From contig CP007053.1 in assembly GCA_000242935.3 (NCBI GenBank), forward strand, positions 5,441,001 to 5,505,000: a DNA stretch of 64,000 nucleotides. Direction: 5' to 3'. The stretch is from Opitutaceae bacterium TAV5. Its GTDB lineage: Bacteria; Verrucomicrobiota; Verrucomicrobiia; Opitutales; Opitutaceae. Made by a program: the position numbers and the translations under genes. Positions 50,280 through 59,287 of the stretch are shown piece by piece. Each line of letters begins with the position of its first letter. Positions within the stretch are counted from its first letter, which is position 1. The notes beneath the pieces are model-generated. The model saw nothing but the letters and a program-made list of their open reading frames with translations. It was not told the origin of the DNA and made no database searches.

Positions 50280-50946
50280 TGTCGTAAACGAGGTCGTGCA
50301 GCATCCGTTTTCCGGCACCGTGCCGGGTCTTCATCGGTCTGCCGATCTCGCCACCGCGCAGCACGCCAAGGCAAAGGCAGGCCCGGAGCCCGGTGCGGAG
50401 GGCCTGCCGTGGTGGAGGCGAGGAACGAGCACGACCTTGCCGGCGTGGTATAATGCGGAAACCTTGATCGGCGGCCCCTGAAGTTCATCACGGCACGTCC
50501 GCCCTCCGTCATCGTCCACACTGCCGTTGCCATTCTCCCCGGCTCCCACGCGAAGTCTTGGGACGCGACGCGTGAGAAGCGTCGCAGGAGCATCGCAACG
50601 TGGCGCGCGCCCAAGTCTTCGCGCATGCCGTATCGGAAACCCCACTGCGAGGGTTCGCCGAATCCAGCGCAGCGCGGCGGACCTTCGCAAGATGGGCATG
50701 AGCATTCTGACGTAGTCGGCCTTTCGACTACGTGTTGTGTGCCCCAATCCGGGGATTTTGCGTTGCACAACACCCTGATTTCCAGAGGCACATTGCCTTG
50801 AGAAAAGCGCTCCTGCTGCGTCCTCTTTTTCGCATGAAAAAGGACCGTTCAAACGTTACCGATTCAGGTAAGGAGAAGGGCGTCTGGCAGACAAGAAACG
50901 CGGGCTGCGTTTCACGTTTCAACACCGCGAAGTCGGTCGTTTTGCC
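50280..50946. other. Non-coding region upstream of the relaxase, with candidate oriT
   Basis: I see no convincing gene in these 667 bases; the open frames there have low-complexity, Arg-rich translations typical of shadow frames. The end next to the relaxase is rich in inverted repeats (see the separate oriT entry). Confidence 0.5.
50710..50771. other. Candidate origin of transfer (oriT)
   Basis: Two inverted repeats stand side by side 175 bases before the relaxase ATG. ACGTAGTCG/CGACTACGT is a perfect 9-base pair with a 6-base loop. GTTGTG/CACAAC encloses a smaller GC hairpin (CCCC-GGGG). MobF relaxases recognise a hairpin beside their nic site and their oriT usually lies next to the relaxase gene. 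No nic sequence is identified; this is inference from position and structure. Confidence 0.45.
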
Positions 50947-53775
50947 ATGCTGAGTCCGAAGGCACAGTTGAGTCTGCGGAACGCGCGCGAGTATTTTCGC
51001 GAGCATCTGAGCGTGGGCGATTACTACGCGGAAGGGCAGACTATCGTAGGTGAATGGCTCGGCCTCGGTGCCGAAAAACTCGGACTGAAAGGCACGGTGA
51101 GCGAAGATGCGTTCCTCGCATTGTGCGACGGTTTGAATCCCGTAACCGGTCGCCGCATGACCCAGCGGCGGAACACCGTTCGGCATGACGGCGCGTCCGT
51201 CGCGTCAAACCGCCGCGTCTTTTACGACTTCACGATCAGTCCGCCGAAAAGCGTTTCGGTGGTCGCCCTTTATCAGGATCCCCGAATCGTCGAACTCCAC
51301 AACGAGGCCGTTCGTCGGGCCGTCACGGAACTAGAAAAATTCGCAGAGGCTCGCGTTCGCAAATCCGGGAAACACGACGACCGCGTCACCGGCAATCTGG
51401 TCGTCGCCACATTCCGGCATGATACCAGTCGTGAACTCGATCCGCATCTTCATACCCACTGCATTGCATTCAACGCGACCTTCGATCCGGTCGAAAACAG
51501 ATGGAAGGCTCTCCATGCGTCTGGCATGTATCGCGCCCAGAAATTCGTGGAGAATTACTACTATCACGAACTCGCCAAGGGACTCCGCTCACTCGGTTAC
51601 GAAATCAAAAACAATACGCGCGATTTCGAAATCAGGGGTGTTCCCGCGAGCCTCATCGCTCGTTTTTCCAAACGGCATCAACAAATCGACATTGAGACCC
51701 AGTGCCGTCTCGAAACCGAAAGTCGGCCTGCCAACATAAAAACGCTGCGCGAGCAGGTCGCACGGGATGCGCGCAAAAGAAAGATCAAGGCATCCACCGC
51801 CGATCGTCTGCGCCCGATGTGGGCGCGACAGCTTACCGACGAAGAATGCGCCGCTCTCGATGACTTGCGCAGGGCAACCGCTCCTACCGCCGGATCAAAG
51901 TCTCACGCCATCGCGCCCCCTGTTCCCTCCATCGTATCCAACAAACACGAAGCGCACGCTTGCGATCTGCCCGACATCGTCGCGTGGGCGGACGAACATC
52001 TTTTCGAGCGCCGCGCCGTCGTGCATGATTATGAACTCTGGTCTGCCGCTCTGGCTCGCGGACGCGGCGAAAACTTCGATCTCGTCTCCCTCACGCACGC
52101 CGTCGAGACCGCCGACTATGTCCGCGAAGATGGCACACGCAAGCTCACGACGCGCGGCCTGCTCCGCTGCGAACTCGATGTCGTTCTTGCTGCCAAAGAA
52201 GGACGCCTCGCACACGAACCTTTCGTCAACACCCCGAAACCCTCCCCGTCGCTCTCCCCGGAGCAACGCAACGCCGTGAATCGAATTTTCGCGAGCCGCG
52301 ACTTCATCACTCTGTTTCGCGGCGGGGCGGGCACGGGCAAAAGTTTCGCGCTGAAGGAAGTCGAGCGCGGCCTGTCCGCCGCCAGCCATCCGGTCGTCGT
52401 TCTCGCACCGCAACGCCAGCAGGTTCACGATCTCCAGCAAGATGGGCTTGCTGCGCAAACGCTCGCCCAAGTCCTCGCGACAAAAGCCCTCCCTCCACAC
52501 GCCGTCGTGCTCCTGGACGAGGCCGGGCAGGTCGGCGGACGCGAATTGCATGCGCTCGTCAAACTCGTCCAGGCACAGCGTGGTCGCCTGATTCTCTCCG
52601 GCGACACCCGCCAGCAAGGAGCGGTGACGGCCTCGGACGCGCTCCGCTCCATCGAAACCTATGCCGGTCTCCGTGCCGCCGAGATTCGATCCATCCGCCG
52701 TCAGGACCCCAGGCGTGCCCGCAGCATCGACGAGCGAAAATTCATCCGCGGTTATCGCGCCGCCGTCAAAGCCGCCGCGGCCGGCGATGTAGCCGATTCC
52801 TTCGACCGTCTGAACCGCTTGGGCTGCGTTTACGAGTCCGCCGCCGATGATCGTCACGCCGCGCTGGCCGAGGAGTTTTGCGCCGCACTCGAACGCGGTG
52901 AACGCCCTCTCGCCGTTGCCCAAACTTGGGTGGAAGTTCACCGCGCGAATGAAGCCATCCGCAACCAACTCATCGCCACTGGTCACCTGTCCCCCGGTCG
53001 GTCGATCACATCCTTTCAACCGCTCAACTGGGATGAAGCCCAAAAACGGGATCCGCGTTTTTATCAGGCCGGACACCATGCGGTGTTCCTCAAACGCTAC
53101 GGTCGCTTCCAGCGTGGCGACGTTTGTGAAATTACCGACGTAAACGAACGCAGGCTCACGCTCCTCAAAAACGGACGCCATTCCGCGATGTCGTTCCGTT
53201 ACGCCGACCGCATTGCCATCGCCGCCGCCTCGACTCTCGAAGTCGCCCCCGGCGACCGTCTCCAGGTCAAACTCAACGGGCGCTCCCGCGAAGGACACGT
53301 TTTCAACAACGGCGATCTTGTCACCGTCCGGAAACTCCACCGCGACGGTTCGCTCTCGGCCACAGATTCCTCCGGCACGATCAAAACGCTTACCGCCGCC
53401 CAGCGTGTTTTCACACGCGCCTACGCCGTCACGTCCTACGCGTCGCAGGGCAAGACCGTCGATACGGTGCTCCTTTCCGATTCCGCCTGCCGGGCCGCGA
53501 CCAACAGCAACCAGTGGTATGTCGCCATCTCCCGCGCGCGTCGCAAGGTCGTCATCTTCACGCCGGACAAAGCCGCCCTTCGCGAACACATCCAGCGCTG
53601 CGGAGACCGTGAACTCGCTCTCGACATCGCGCCTACCTCCGAAACGCGTCACCTGACGCACCGCCGCCATCTGCTCGCCGGGATCGAGCGCGTGCGCCTC
53701 TTCCACACCCGGCGCAACCTTGCCAAGCGCCTTCCCGCCATCGCGCAACGTCATCAACTGATCCATCGGTCATGA
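50947..53775 (+). CDS. MobF-family conjugative relaxase/helicase (TrwC/TraI-like)
   Basis: The 942-residue protein has an N-terminal TrwC relaxase domain with the catalytic tyrosines Y26/Y27 (GDYYAEGQ) and the metal-binding histidine triad DPHLHTH (H167, H169, H171). This is followed by a superfamily I helicase with Walker A GGAGTGKSF (about residues 459-467), VVLLDEAGQ, LSGDTRQQGAV and a C-terminal SYASQGKTVDTVLL motif. The relaxase nicks oriT and stays bound to the strand; the helicase unwinds it for transfer. All key residues are present. It overlaps the next gene by four bases. Confidence 0.95.
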   Translation: MLSPKAQLSLRNAREYFREHLSVGDYYAEGQTIVGEWLGLGAEKLGLKGTVSEDAFLALCDGLNPVTGRRMTQRRNTVRHDGASVASNRRVFYDFTISPPKSVSVVALYQDPRIVELHNEAVRRAVTELEKFAEARVRKSGKHDDRVTGNLVVATFRHDTSRELDPHLHTHCIAFNATFDPVENRWKALHASGMYRAQKFVENYYYHELAKGLRSLGYEIKNNTRDFEIRGVPASLIARFSKRHQQIDIETQCRLETESRPANIKTLREQVARDARKRKIKASTADRLRPMWARQLTDEECAALDDLRRATAPTAGSKSHAIAPPVPSIVSNKHEAHACDLPDIVAWADEHLFERRAVVHDYELWSAALARGRGENFDLVSLTHAVETADYVREDGTRKLTTRGLLRCELDVVLAAKEGRLAHEPFVNTPKPSPSLSPEQRNAVNRIFASRDFITLFRGGAGTGKSFALKEVERGLSAASHPVVVLAPQRQQVHDLQQDGLAAQTLAQVLATKALPPHAVVLLDEAGQVGGRELHALVKLVQAQRGRLILSGDTRQQGAVTASDALRSIETYAGLRAAEIRSIRRQDPRRARSIDERKFIRGYRAAVKAAAAGDVADSFDRLNRLGCVYESAADDRHAALAEEFCAALERGERPLAVAQTWVEVHRANEAIRNQLIATGHLSPGRSITSFQPLNWDEAQKRDPRFYQAGHHAVFLKRYGRFQRGDVCEITDVNERRLTLLKNGRHSAMSFRYADRIAIAAASTLEVAPGDRLQVKLNGRSREGHVFNNGDLVTVRKLHRDGSLSATDSSGTIKTLTAAQRVFTRAYAVTSYASQGKTVDTVLLSDSACRAATNSNQWYVAISRARRKVVIFTPDKAALREHIQRCGDRELALDIAPTSETRHLTHRRHLLAGIERVRLFHTRRNLAKRLPAIAQRHQLIHRS

Positions 53776-54188
53776 GCACCCTGCAAGCATCCCTTGCGCA
53801 GCGTCGCATTGAGCAGGCCGGCAACGCCACCACCGTTGCCGCCCCTGCGTCGCGTCCGGCATTTTCGATCTCCAACCAGACCTCCACGATCACCTTCAAA
53901 ACATGGAATGCCGGCGTCTGGGTCCTGCCGTGGTTTCACTTTTTGAGCGCCCACCATTCCATCGGTGAAGACAGCGAACGGATTCTGTTTCTGTTTGCCG
54001 ACCACGAAGTCGAGGTGACTGGTCGCCACCTTCTCCCGCTCATGGCCGACATCGCGGCCATGCGGCTGGAACACCTTTGCGAACTCCCGGAACGTTTCAC
54101 ACTGGATACTCCCTCCTCCGAACCCTCCATCCGCCAGATGGCGATCAAAGGCCGGACCGAATCCGGAGCAAAAGCCGCTGGCGGGTAA
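53772..54188 (+). CDS. Hypothetical protein in the mobilisation operon
   Basis: I do not recognise this 138-residue protein. It has an Ala/Thr-rich N-terminus, a compact central region (ITFKTWNAGVWVLPWFHFL, RILFLFADHEVEVTG) and a Ser/Gly-rich tail. The ATG overlaps the relaxase stop (ATGA), so it is translationally coupled and probably serves the transfer apparatus. No membrane segment is certain. Confidence 0.7.
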   Translation: MSTLQASLAQRRIEQAGNATTVAAPASRPAFSISNQTSTITFKTWNAGVWVLPWFHFLSAHHSIGEDSERILFLFADHEVEVTGRHLLPLMADIAAMRLEHLCELPERFTLDTPSSEPSIRQMAIKGRTESGAKAAGG

Positions 54189-54304
54189 TGCAGGAACGAG
54201 GTGCGCATCGCCCGATGCCCATCCGGTGAGATTGTCCCGGTATTTGGTGATTCTGCCCATGTCGAGGGTCACCTCTCGCGGTAGGGTAGGGCGGTGGTTC
54301 CGTC

Positions 54305-55777
54305 ATGTCGCTTCATCTTCTCCTCGCCGCCTGCTCTGCGTGCTTCGCGTTTCTCACCCGAAGCTCGCCCCTGCTGCTGATGATGTTCGGCGGAGTAGCG
54401 GCATGGGAACTGTTGCTCGCATTCCGCCACCCTCTGCGCCACCCGTCCGCTCCCGTCGTGCTCCGCCTTGCCGGTCTCACGTGGCGAATGGATGACTTTT
54501 GCCGGGGCTGGCTCATCACCGGTCAGACCGGGAGCGGCAAGACCGCCGCCGCCATCAACACCATGCTCTGGCAAGTATCGAAAAACTGCCCGACGTGGGG
54601 CGGCGTCTACGTCGATGACAAAGGCGTCTATTGGGAAACCCTGCGCGGGATGTTCCGCCACCTCGGACGCGAGGACGACCTGATCCTCCTGCAAGTTCGC
54701 CCGTCCGACGCGCCGCCCGACTGGCGACCGGCGCACACCTTCAATTTTCTCGACAATCCGCATCTCCCCTGGTCGGCCAAGGCCAAGATTGTTTGCGATG
54801 TCGCCTCCGCCCTCGGTCAGCGCAACGAACAGAGTTTTTTCAGGATGCAGGCGCAGGTGCAGATGGAGTTTGCCTTTCGCGTTCTCAACGCCGTGCAGCT
54901 TCCGGTCACTCTCCAGAACGCCTACGAATTCCTGACCTCCGACCTGCTCCTCGAAGAAATCATGACGATGATCGCCGCCCGCAAATCGTCCGAATCCGAC
55001 GAGGCTGCCTCGCTGGTCGAGCACTACCAGAGCGCGCTCGCCTCGCAGCCTCCCCAACAACTCGGCGGCGTGAAAACCACCATCGCCAACTACCTCCAGG
55101 TTTTTACCGATCCCGATATCGCCGCCGTTTTCTGTCCGCCCAAATCCAGCTTCAACTTCGACACCATCGACCATGGCAAAGTTGTCTGCGTGGCCCTTCC
55201 GCAACGCTTCCATGTCGAGCGTCGCACCATCAACACTCTCCTCAAGCTCACGTTCTACTCGCACGCTCTGCGCCGTTTCGACCGTCCCGCCGCACAGCGC
55301 ACCCGCGACAACCTCCTCATCTTCTGGGCCGACGAAGCGCAAAAAATCGTTACCGCCAGCGAGGATGGCATGAGCGACTACAACGTCGTGGATGTCATCC
55401 GCGAAGCCCGCGCCACCGTTGTAGCCGCCACGCAATCCTACACCTCGCTGATTCCTCCGATGGGCGACGAACAGAAGGCGAAAGTCTTCATCGCCAACAT
55501 GGCCAACCGCATCACCTTCTCCGCCGCCGACGAAGATTCCGCCAAGATCGCCGCCGACACCCTCGGCAAACGAAAAGCCAAAAAACGCACCGAAGGCTAC
55601 TCCGCCGGCAAACGCACCACGTCATGGACCGACGAGGACAAGTATTTTGTCGAGCCGCACGAATTGCGCCGACTGCGAAAATTCGAAGCCATCGTGCAAC
55701 ACTGTGAATCCGGATTCCGCCGCGCCAAAATCCCGCCTCTTGGCACCGATGGACGCGAGCCGGTCTGGTATCGATAA
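54305..55777 (+). CDS. Conjugative coupling protein (VirD4/TraD-like ATPase)
   Basis: The 490-residue protein has an N-terminal membrane anchor (about residues 3-37) and a RecA-like motor domain with Walker A ITGQTGSGKTAAA (about residues 74-86) and a Walker B region LLIFWADEAQKIV. Coupling proteins of this type bring the relaxase-DNA complex to a type IV secretion channel and pump DNA. It lies 116 bases after the small gene that follows the relaxase. No channel (VirB) genes are visible, so transfer may depend on another element. Confidence 0.88.
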   Translation: MSLHLLLAACSACFAFLTRSSPLLLMMFGGVAAWELLLAFRHPLRHPSAPVVLRLAGLTWRMDDFCRGWLITGQTGSGKTAAAINTMLWQVSKNCPTWGGVYVDDKGVYWETLRGMFRHLGREDDLILLQVRPSDAPPDWRPAHTFNFLDNPHLPWSAKAKIVCDVASALGQRNEQSFFRMQAQVQMEFAFRVLNAVQLPVTLQNAYEFLTSDLLLEEIMTMIAARKSSESDEAASLVEHYQSALASQPPQQLGGVKTTIANYLQVFTDPDIAAVFCPPKSSFNFDTIDHGKVVCVALPQRFHVERRTINTLLKLTFYSHALRRFDRPAAQRTRDNLLIFWADEAQKIVTASEDGMSDYNVVDVIREARATVVAATQSYTSLIPPMGDEQKAKVFIANMANRITFSAADEDSAKIAADTLGKRKAKKRTEGYSAGKRTTSWTDEDKYFVEPHELRRLRKFEAIVQHCESGFRRAKIPPLGTDGREPVWYR

Positions 55778-55814
55778 ACCACTACGAGACCAAACCTCCA
55801 ATCGCACGATACCC

Positions 55815-56723
55815 ATGCCCACACCTGATCCCCGGCTTCTGGACCGCCTCCGCCGCCTCCCTGAGCATCTACGCGAACACATTCGCGGGCAGGATCATGT
55901 TATCGATCCGATTTGCTCTGTGCTACGTCGAGGCGAACTCGGTCTCGCCAACCCGTACCGTCCGCGTGCGTCGCTCCTGCTCGCCGGTCCGACCGGCGTC
56001 GGAAAAACCGAACTGACCAACGTATTCACCACCTACCTGTTTCCCTCTCCAGACAACCCCGGCGAACCTGCCGCGAAGCCCATCCGCTTCGACATGTCGG
56101 AATACCAACTCCAAAGCTCCGTCGATAAACTCATCGGCGGCGCGCCCGACGAAACCGGCCTTCTCGGTCGCGCCCTTCACAGCCTTCAACGCGGCACGTT
56201 GCTCTTCGATGAAATCGAAAAAGCCCACCCGCTCGTTCTCGACCTGTTCCTGCAAATCCTCGACGACGCTTCCATCACCCTTGCCACAGGTGAACGCAAA
56301 AGCCTCTCCGCATTCTATGTCGTCTTCACGAGCAACATCGGCGCGTCCGAAACCATGCGCATGCAGTCCGCCCCCTTCGCATCGATCCGGCGCACCGTGC
56401 TCGCCCGTGTCGGCCAGCAGCTCCGTCCAGAACTCGTCGGACGCATCACCGAAAAACTCGTCTTCAATCGCCTCTCTTACGACGTGCAGCGCGAAATCTG
56501 CCAAAACATGATCGCCCGTGAACAAGCTCGCCTCCGTGCTCTCGGCCACGACATCGCCATCGACGAAGCCGACATCGAAACCATCCTCCGCGAAGGCTAC
56601 CACAAGAGCCTCGGCGCACGCCCCATGCGCGCCACCGTGGAACGTTACCTGCAACACAAGATTGTGGCTGCCATCATACTGCCTCAGGCAAATCCTTTCG
56701 AAAGGCGGATGGGCCTTTCCTGA
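55815..56723 (+). CDS. ClpB/ClpA-like AAA+ ATPase (single AAA-2 module)
   Basis: The 302-residue protein is a single AAA+ module of the ClpA/B D2 type: Walker A GPTGVGKTEL, the pore-side region FDMSEYQ, Walker B LLFDEIEKAH, the sensor segment VVFTSNIGA and the small C-terminal D2 domain (GYHKSLGARPMRATVERYL). It lacks the first AAA domain and N-terminal domain of ClpB. The start is the ATG 37 bases after the coupling protein; a longer frame overlaps that gene. In mobile elements such proteins accompany MobF relaxases; the role is unknown, perhaps remodelling the relaxase. Confidence 0.87.
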   Translation: MPTPDPRLLDRLRRLPEHLREHIRGQDHVIDPICSVLRRGELGLANPYRPRASLLLAGPTGVGKTELTNVFTTYLFPSPDNPGEPAAKPIRFDMSEYQLQSSVDKLIGGAPDETGLLGRALHSLQRGTLLFDEIEKAHPLVLDLFLQILDDASITLATGERKSLSAFYVVFTSNIGASETMRMQSAPFASIRRTVLARVGQQLRPELVGRITEKLVFNRLSYDVQREICQNMIAREQARLRALGHDIAIDEADIETILREGYHKSLGARPMRATVERYLQHKIVAAIILPQANPFERRMGLS

Positions 56724-56799
56724 ACGGGAAAATTCGTTTTGGTTTGGGCTAGCCTGCCACGCTTGAAAGTCGGCTCCATGCCGTCGAAGGGTATCCTTC

Positions 56800-57198
56800 T
56801 CAGGGCGTTGGCGGGCTCAATTTATTTTTGGCTCTCAGCGGGTGGGTCGGCGTGTAGAAATTCATGTTCCCGGCGTGGTTATCGTAGTCATACAGGTCCA
56901 CGACCAGTTCGATACGCTCCCGGATGAAATCGTAGTAGCGGCATTCCCCGCGTTCGAAAACACGTTGCATCGCCCAACTCATGTAATCGGCCACGCAGAG
57001 AAGGGGTTCCGCTTGTGGCGTCTGCACATTGAAAACCACTTCGGAGCAGGCGGTGGAGACATCGTGTTTGCGGGCGAAACGACTGCGTGCCTTTTCCAGG
57101 GCAAGGTCGAGTGTGTGCTGGCGGGTGAAGGACTTTTTAGATCTATGGTTTCTGGCTCGCTGTTTTGAATTTGACGGAGAACTTCTGTTGGCTGCCAT
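56800..57198 (-). pseudogene. C-terminal remnant of a DUF3800-family protein
   Basis: The last 80 residues match the C-terminal signature of DUF3800 proteins: VVFNVQTPQAEPLLCVADYM, then SWAMQRVFERGECRYYDFI and VVDLYDY. The N-terminal half of the family, with the RNase H-like Asp residues, is missing; an in-frame TAG lies just upstream (57214-57216), and upstream sequence in other frames shows nothing related. DUF3800 genes are frequent in mobile elements, so this is likely a relic at the edge of the element. The gaps on both sides (76 and 84 bases) hold no further gene. Confidence 0.7.
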
Positions 57199-57282
57199 CA
57201 AGGCAACTTTCGCCTACCGGAAAGCCGTGGCAACGAAGCACATTTTCCGCGCGAAAGGTTGAACAGGGGAAGGTTCATATTG

Positions 57283-58371
57283 TTACAGTGGAGGGAGAAT
57301 GACGATGATTTCGGCATCGCCCGAAAGCGTGCATTCATCCGTTTCCCATGGCAGGAAAAAACTTTCACCGGCGGTGAGGTAAAATCGCGTCTCGCCGCTT
57401 TGGAGCGTTGCCTTGCCCTTGACGACGACTCCGATCCGGAAGGTGCGCGCGCCCGTTTTTTCGGGATCAAGGTTCAAGAACCAGTTACCATGAAGATGCA
57501 GGCGCTGTGCTCCAAAAAATTTTTCGCGTTCACGTGCGATGATCTGCCAAAGAGAACCGGATACGTTTTCTTCCAGCAGTTCAGGCTTCGGACAGGAGCG
57601 TGCCAGTGTGGTCTCCCTGGAACGAATCGTGTTGTCGAAAATTCGCATGGCGGTCTCGAAATCGAGTCCACCAAAACGCTTTTCGTCGGGCAGGGTTACG
57701 CCAAAGCAGTTTTTCTCGGGAATGATCATCAGGTCAGTTGGCTCCATGACCTCGACCATCGTAATGCCGGGGCCAATGGCATGCGGCATGCCTCCGTGAA
57801 CGAGAAACACGTCTCCGGGGTAGACCTCGAATCGGTGCAACATGCCAAGCGCTGTTTTGAATTCACCCGCCTGGCATTCTTCTCGAAACACAGCCATGTC
57901 GAGGGACTCACTAAACCCCAGCAGAAGATATGGATTTTCCCCGTTGATCATTCGAGTGGAGAGAACAATCCATGCCTCGCACTTTCCGTAATTTGAATTA
58001 AAATACAAACGGGCGGATTCGTTGGTCGGATGCACCTGCATGGGCAGCAGGACGGCGGAATCGAGCAGCTTGCAGAGCACGCCGGGGTTGACGCCGTGCC
58101 GGCGGATATGTTCCGGACCGAGCAAGGCTGCGGCATGCTCCGCGAGGATCTCCGGGAACAGGCGTTCCCTGCCGTTGACGATGCAGGTGCTCACGCCATG
58201 GTTGGGGGCAACGTATTCGCGGGCGTTCGCGTCGATGCAGGAGGCTATCCAGTCTTCCGGATAGCGTCCGTCGCCGGCATCGGGTTTGCCGCGCATGCGG
58301 TCGATGCCGTTGCCGCCGTGATAGAGACGGCGCACGCGGTTGGTTTCGAACTTGAATGGAGAAATGCTCAT
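57283..58371 (-). CDS. manA: Class I mannose-6-phosphate isomerase-like protein
   Basis: The 362-residue cupin-type isomerase shows the zinc-site motif LLPMQVHPTNESARLYF (about residues 108-124) and a second motif VHGGMPHAIGPG. It would interconvert mannose-6-phosphate and fructose-6-phosphate or act on a related sugar phosphate. It is the last gene of the six-gene catabolic operon, 43 bases after the aldolase gene, and ends next to the mobile-element remnant. Confidence 0.85.
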   Translation of the reverse strand: MSISPFKFETNRVRRLYHGGNGIDRMRGKPDAGDGRYPEDWIASCIDANAREYVAPNHGVSTCIVNGRERLFPEILAEHAAALLGPEHIRRHGVNPGVLCKLLDSAVLLPMQVHPTNESARLYFNSNYGKCEAWIVLSTRMINGENPYLLLGFSESLDMAVFREECQAGEFKTALGMLHRFEVYPGDVFLVHGGMPHAIGPGITMVEVMEPTDLMIIPEKNCFGVTLPDEKRFGGLDFETAMRIFDNTIRSRETTLARSCPKPELLEENVSGSLWQIIAREREKFFGAQRLHLHGNWFLNLDPEKTGARTFRIGVVVKGKATLQSGETRFYLTAGESFFLPWETDECTLSGDAEIIVILPPL

Positions 58372-58414
58372 GCGTTTCTGACTGCGTAGTTTTTCGGTGC
58401 GGTTGCCCGCGCCT

Positions 58415-59239
58415 TTAGCTCACCATGCGAATCTTGGTAACCGCAAGATTGGTCATGGCATCGACGACAGGCGCAAGGAACAGGTCGAGCGGCTTGAAGC
58501 CGCCCGCCAACGCGTCGCTCTGGCGGCGCACTTCCGCGAGGAAGGCGGCGAAGAATTCCGTCGCGATATTGATCTTGGCGAATCCGCACGCGACAAGGGC
58601 CTTCACCTTGTCTTCGGGTGTATCGGAACCTCCGTGCAGGACGAGCGGGATTTTGACCGCTTCGCTCACGGCACGCGCGAGATCGAGACGAATTTGCGGC
58701 GTTTTTTTGTAAAAACCGTGCGTGGTGCCGACCGCGACGGCGAGAGCATCCACGCCGGTCTCCCGGGCGAAACGGACGACTTCCTCTGGCGTCGGAAACG
58801 GGATGGCGTCGTCTTGGTTGTAAGGGACATGGCCAATTTCGCCTTCCAGCGAAATGCCCGCCCGGTGGGCGATCTCGGCGGCGAGGCGCGTCTGTCGGAT
58901 GTTTTCCTCCAGCGGCAGGGTGGAACCGTCAAACATGGCGGCGGAGAATCCGTAGTCGGCCGCCATCCTGACCTGGTCGAGCGTCGCGCCATGATCGAGA
59001 TGCAGGGCCACGAGTGCGTCCGTATGCGCGGCCATGTCGCGCACGAGGGCGGCGACATAGCGGGCGCGGTCGCTCTCGAACAGGCGGCGATACATTTGCA
59101 GGATGACCGGGCGGCCGGTCTGCTCGGCGGCGGAAATTGCGGCCTTGGCGGTCTCGCAGTTAACGATGTTGAAGGCGCAAACCGAGCGGCCCTCGGCCCG
59201 CGCCTGCGGGAGGATTTTGTCAAATGTGACGAGTGGCAT
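58415..59239 (-). CDS. Class II (zinc-dependent) ketose-bisphosphate aldolase
   Basis: The 274-residue TIM-barrel protein has the class II aldolase zinc and substrate motifs: VALHLDHGATLDQV, EGEIGHVPY, VGTTHGFYKK, VLHGGSDTPED and GFAKINIATE. The family includes fructose-bisphosphate, tagatose-bisphosphate and IolJ-type aldolases. With an IolB-like isomerase and a sugar kinase in the same operon, the substrate may be a ketose mono- or bisphosphate from a sugar acid, inositol or polyol pathway; it cannot be told from sequence. Confidence 0.9.
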   Translation of the reverse strand: MPLVTFDKILPQARAEGRSVCAFNIVNCETAKAAISAAEQTGRPVILQMYRRLFESDRARYVAALVRDMAAHTDALVALHLDHGATLDQVRMAADYGFSAAMFDGSTLPLEENIRQTRLAAEIAHRAGISLEGEIGHVPYNQDDAIPFPTPEEVVRFARETGVDALAVAVGTTHGFYKKTPQIRLDLARAVSEAVKIPLVLHGGSDTPEDKVKALVACGFAKINIATEFFAAFLAEVRRQSDALAGGFKPLDLFLAPVVDAMTNLAVTKIRMVS

Positions 59240-59287
59240 GGAATTGGTTGGGTTGTCGGGAATCGAAGAGAGGGAGGGGGGCGATGG

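Larger units (their letters stand above)
26304..57213. mobile_element. Integrative mobilizable/conjugative element carrying a composite BREX defence island
   Basis: The left limit is the tRNA-Met fragment. Just inside it is a tyrosine integrase, and about 24 kb further are a MobF relaxase, a coupling ATPase and a ClpB-like ATPase. The cargo between them is the BREX operon with nested defence genes. No type IV secretion channel genes are seen, so the element may be mobilizable rather than self-transmissible, or the channel genes may lie elsewhere. The right limit is uncertain: it is drawn at a truncated DUF3800 gene, after which metabolic genes begin. No attR or intact tRNA-Met was found by eye. 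Confidence 0.65.

Noticed and set aside
50171-50791. Minus-strand 206-codon open frame in the gap before the relaxase
   Set aside because: The translation is Arg/Pro-rich with no recognisable domain, overlaps the small phage-type gene in another frame, and covers the inverted repeats of the candidate oriT.
50947-56723. A complete self-transmissible type IV secretion system
   Set aside because: Only the relaxase, a coupling-type ATPase and a ClpB-like ATPase are present; no VirB channel genes are visible in the window.
26207-57282. CRISPR array in the defence island
   Set aside because: No regularly spaced direct repeats and no cas genes were seen anywhere in the window.
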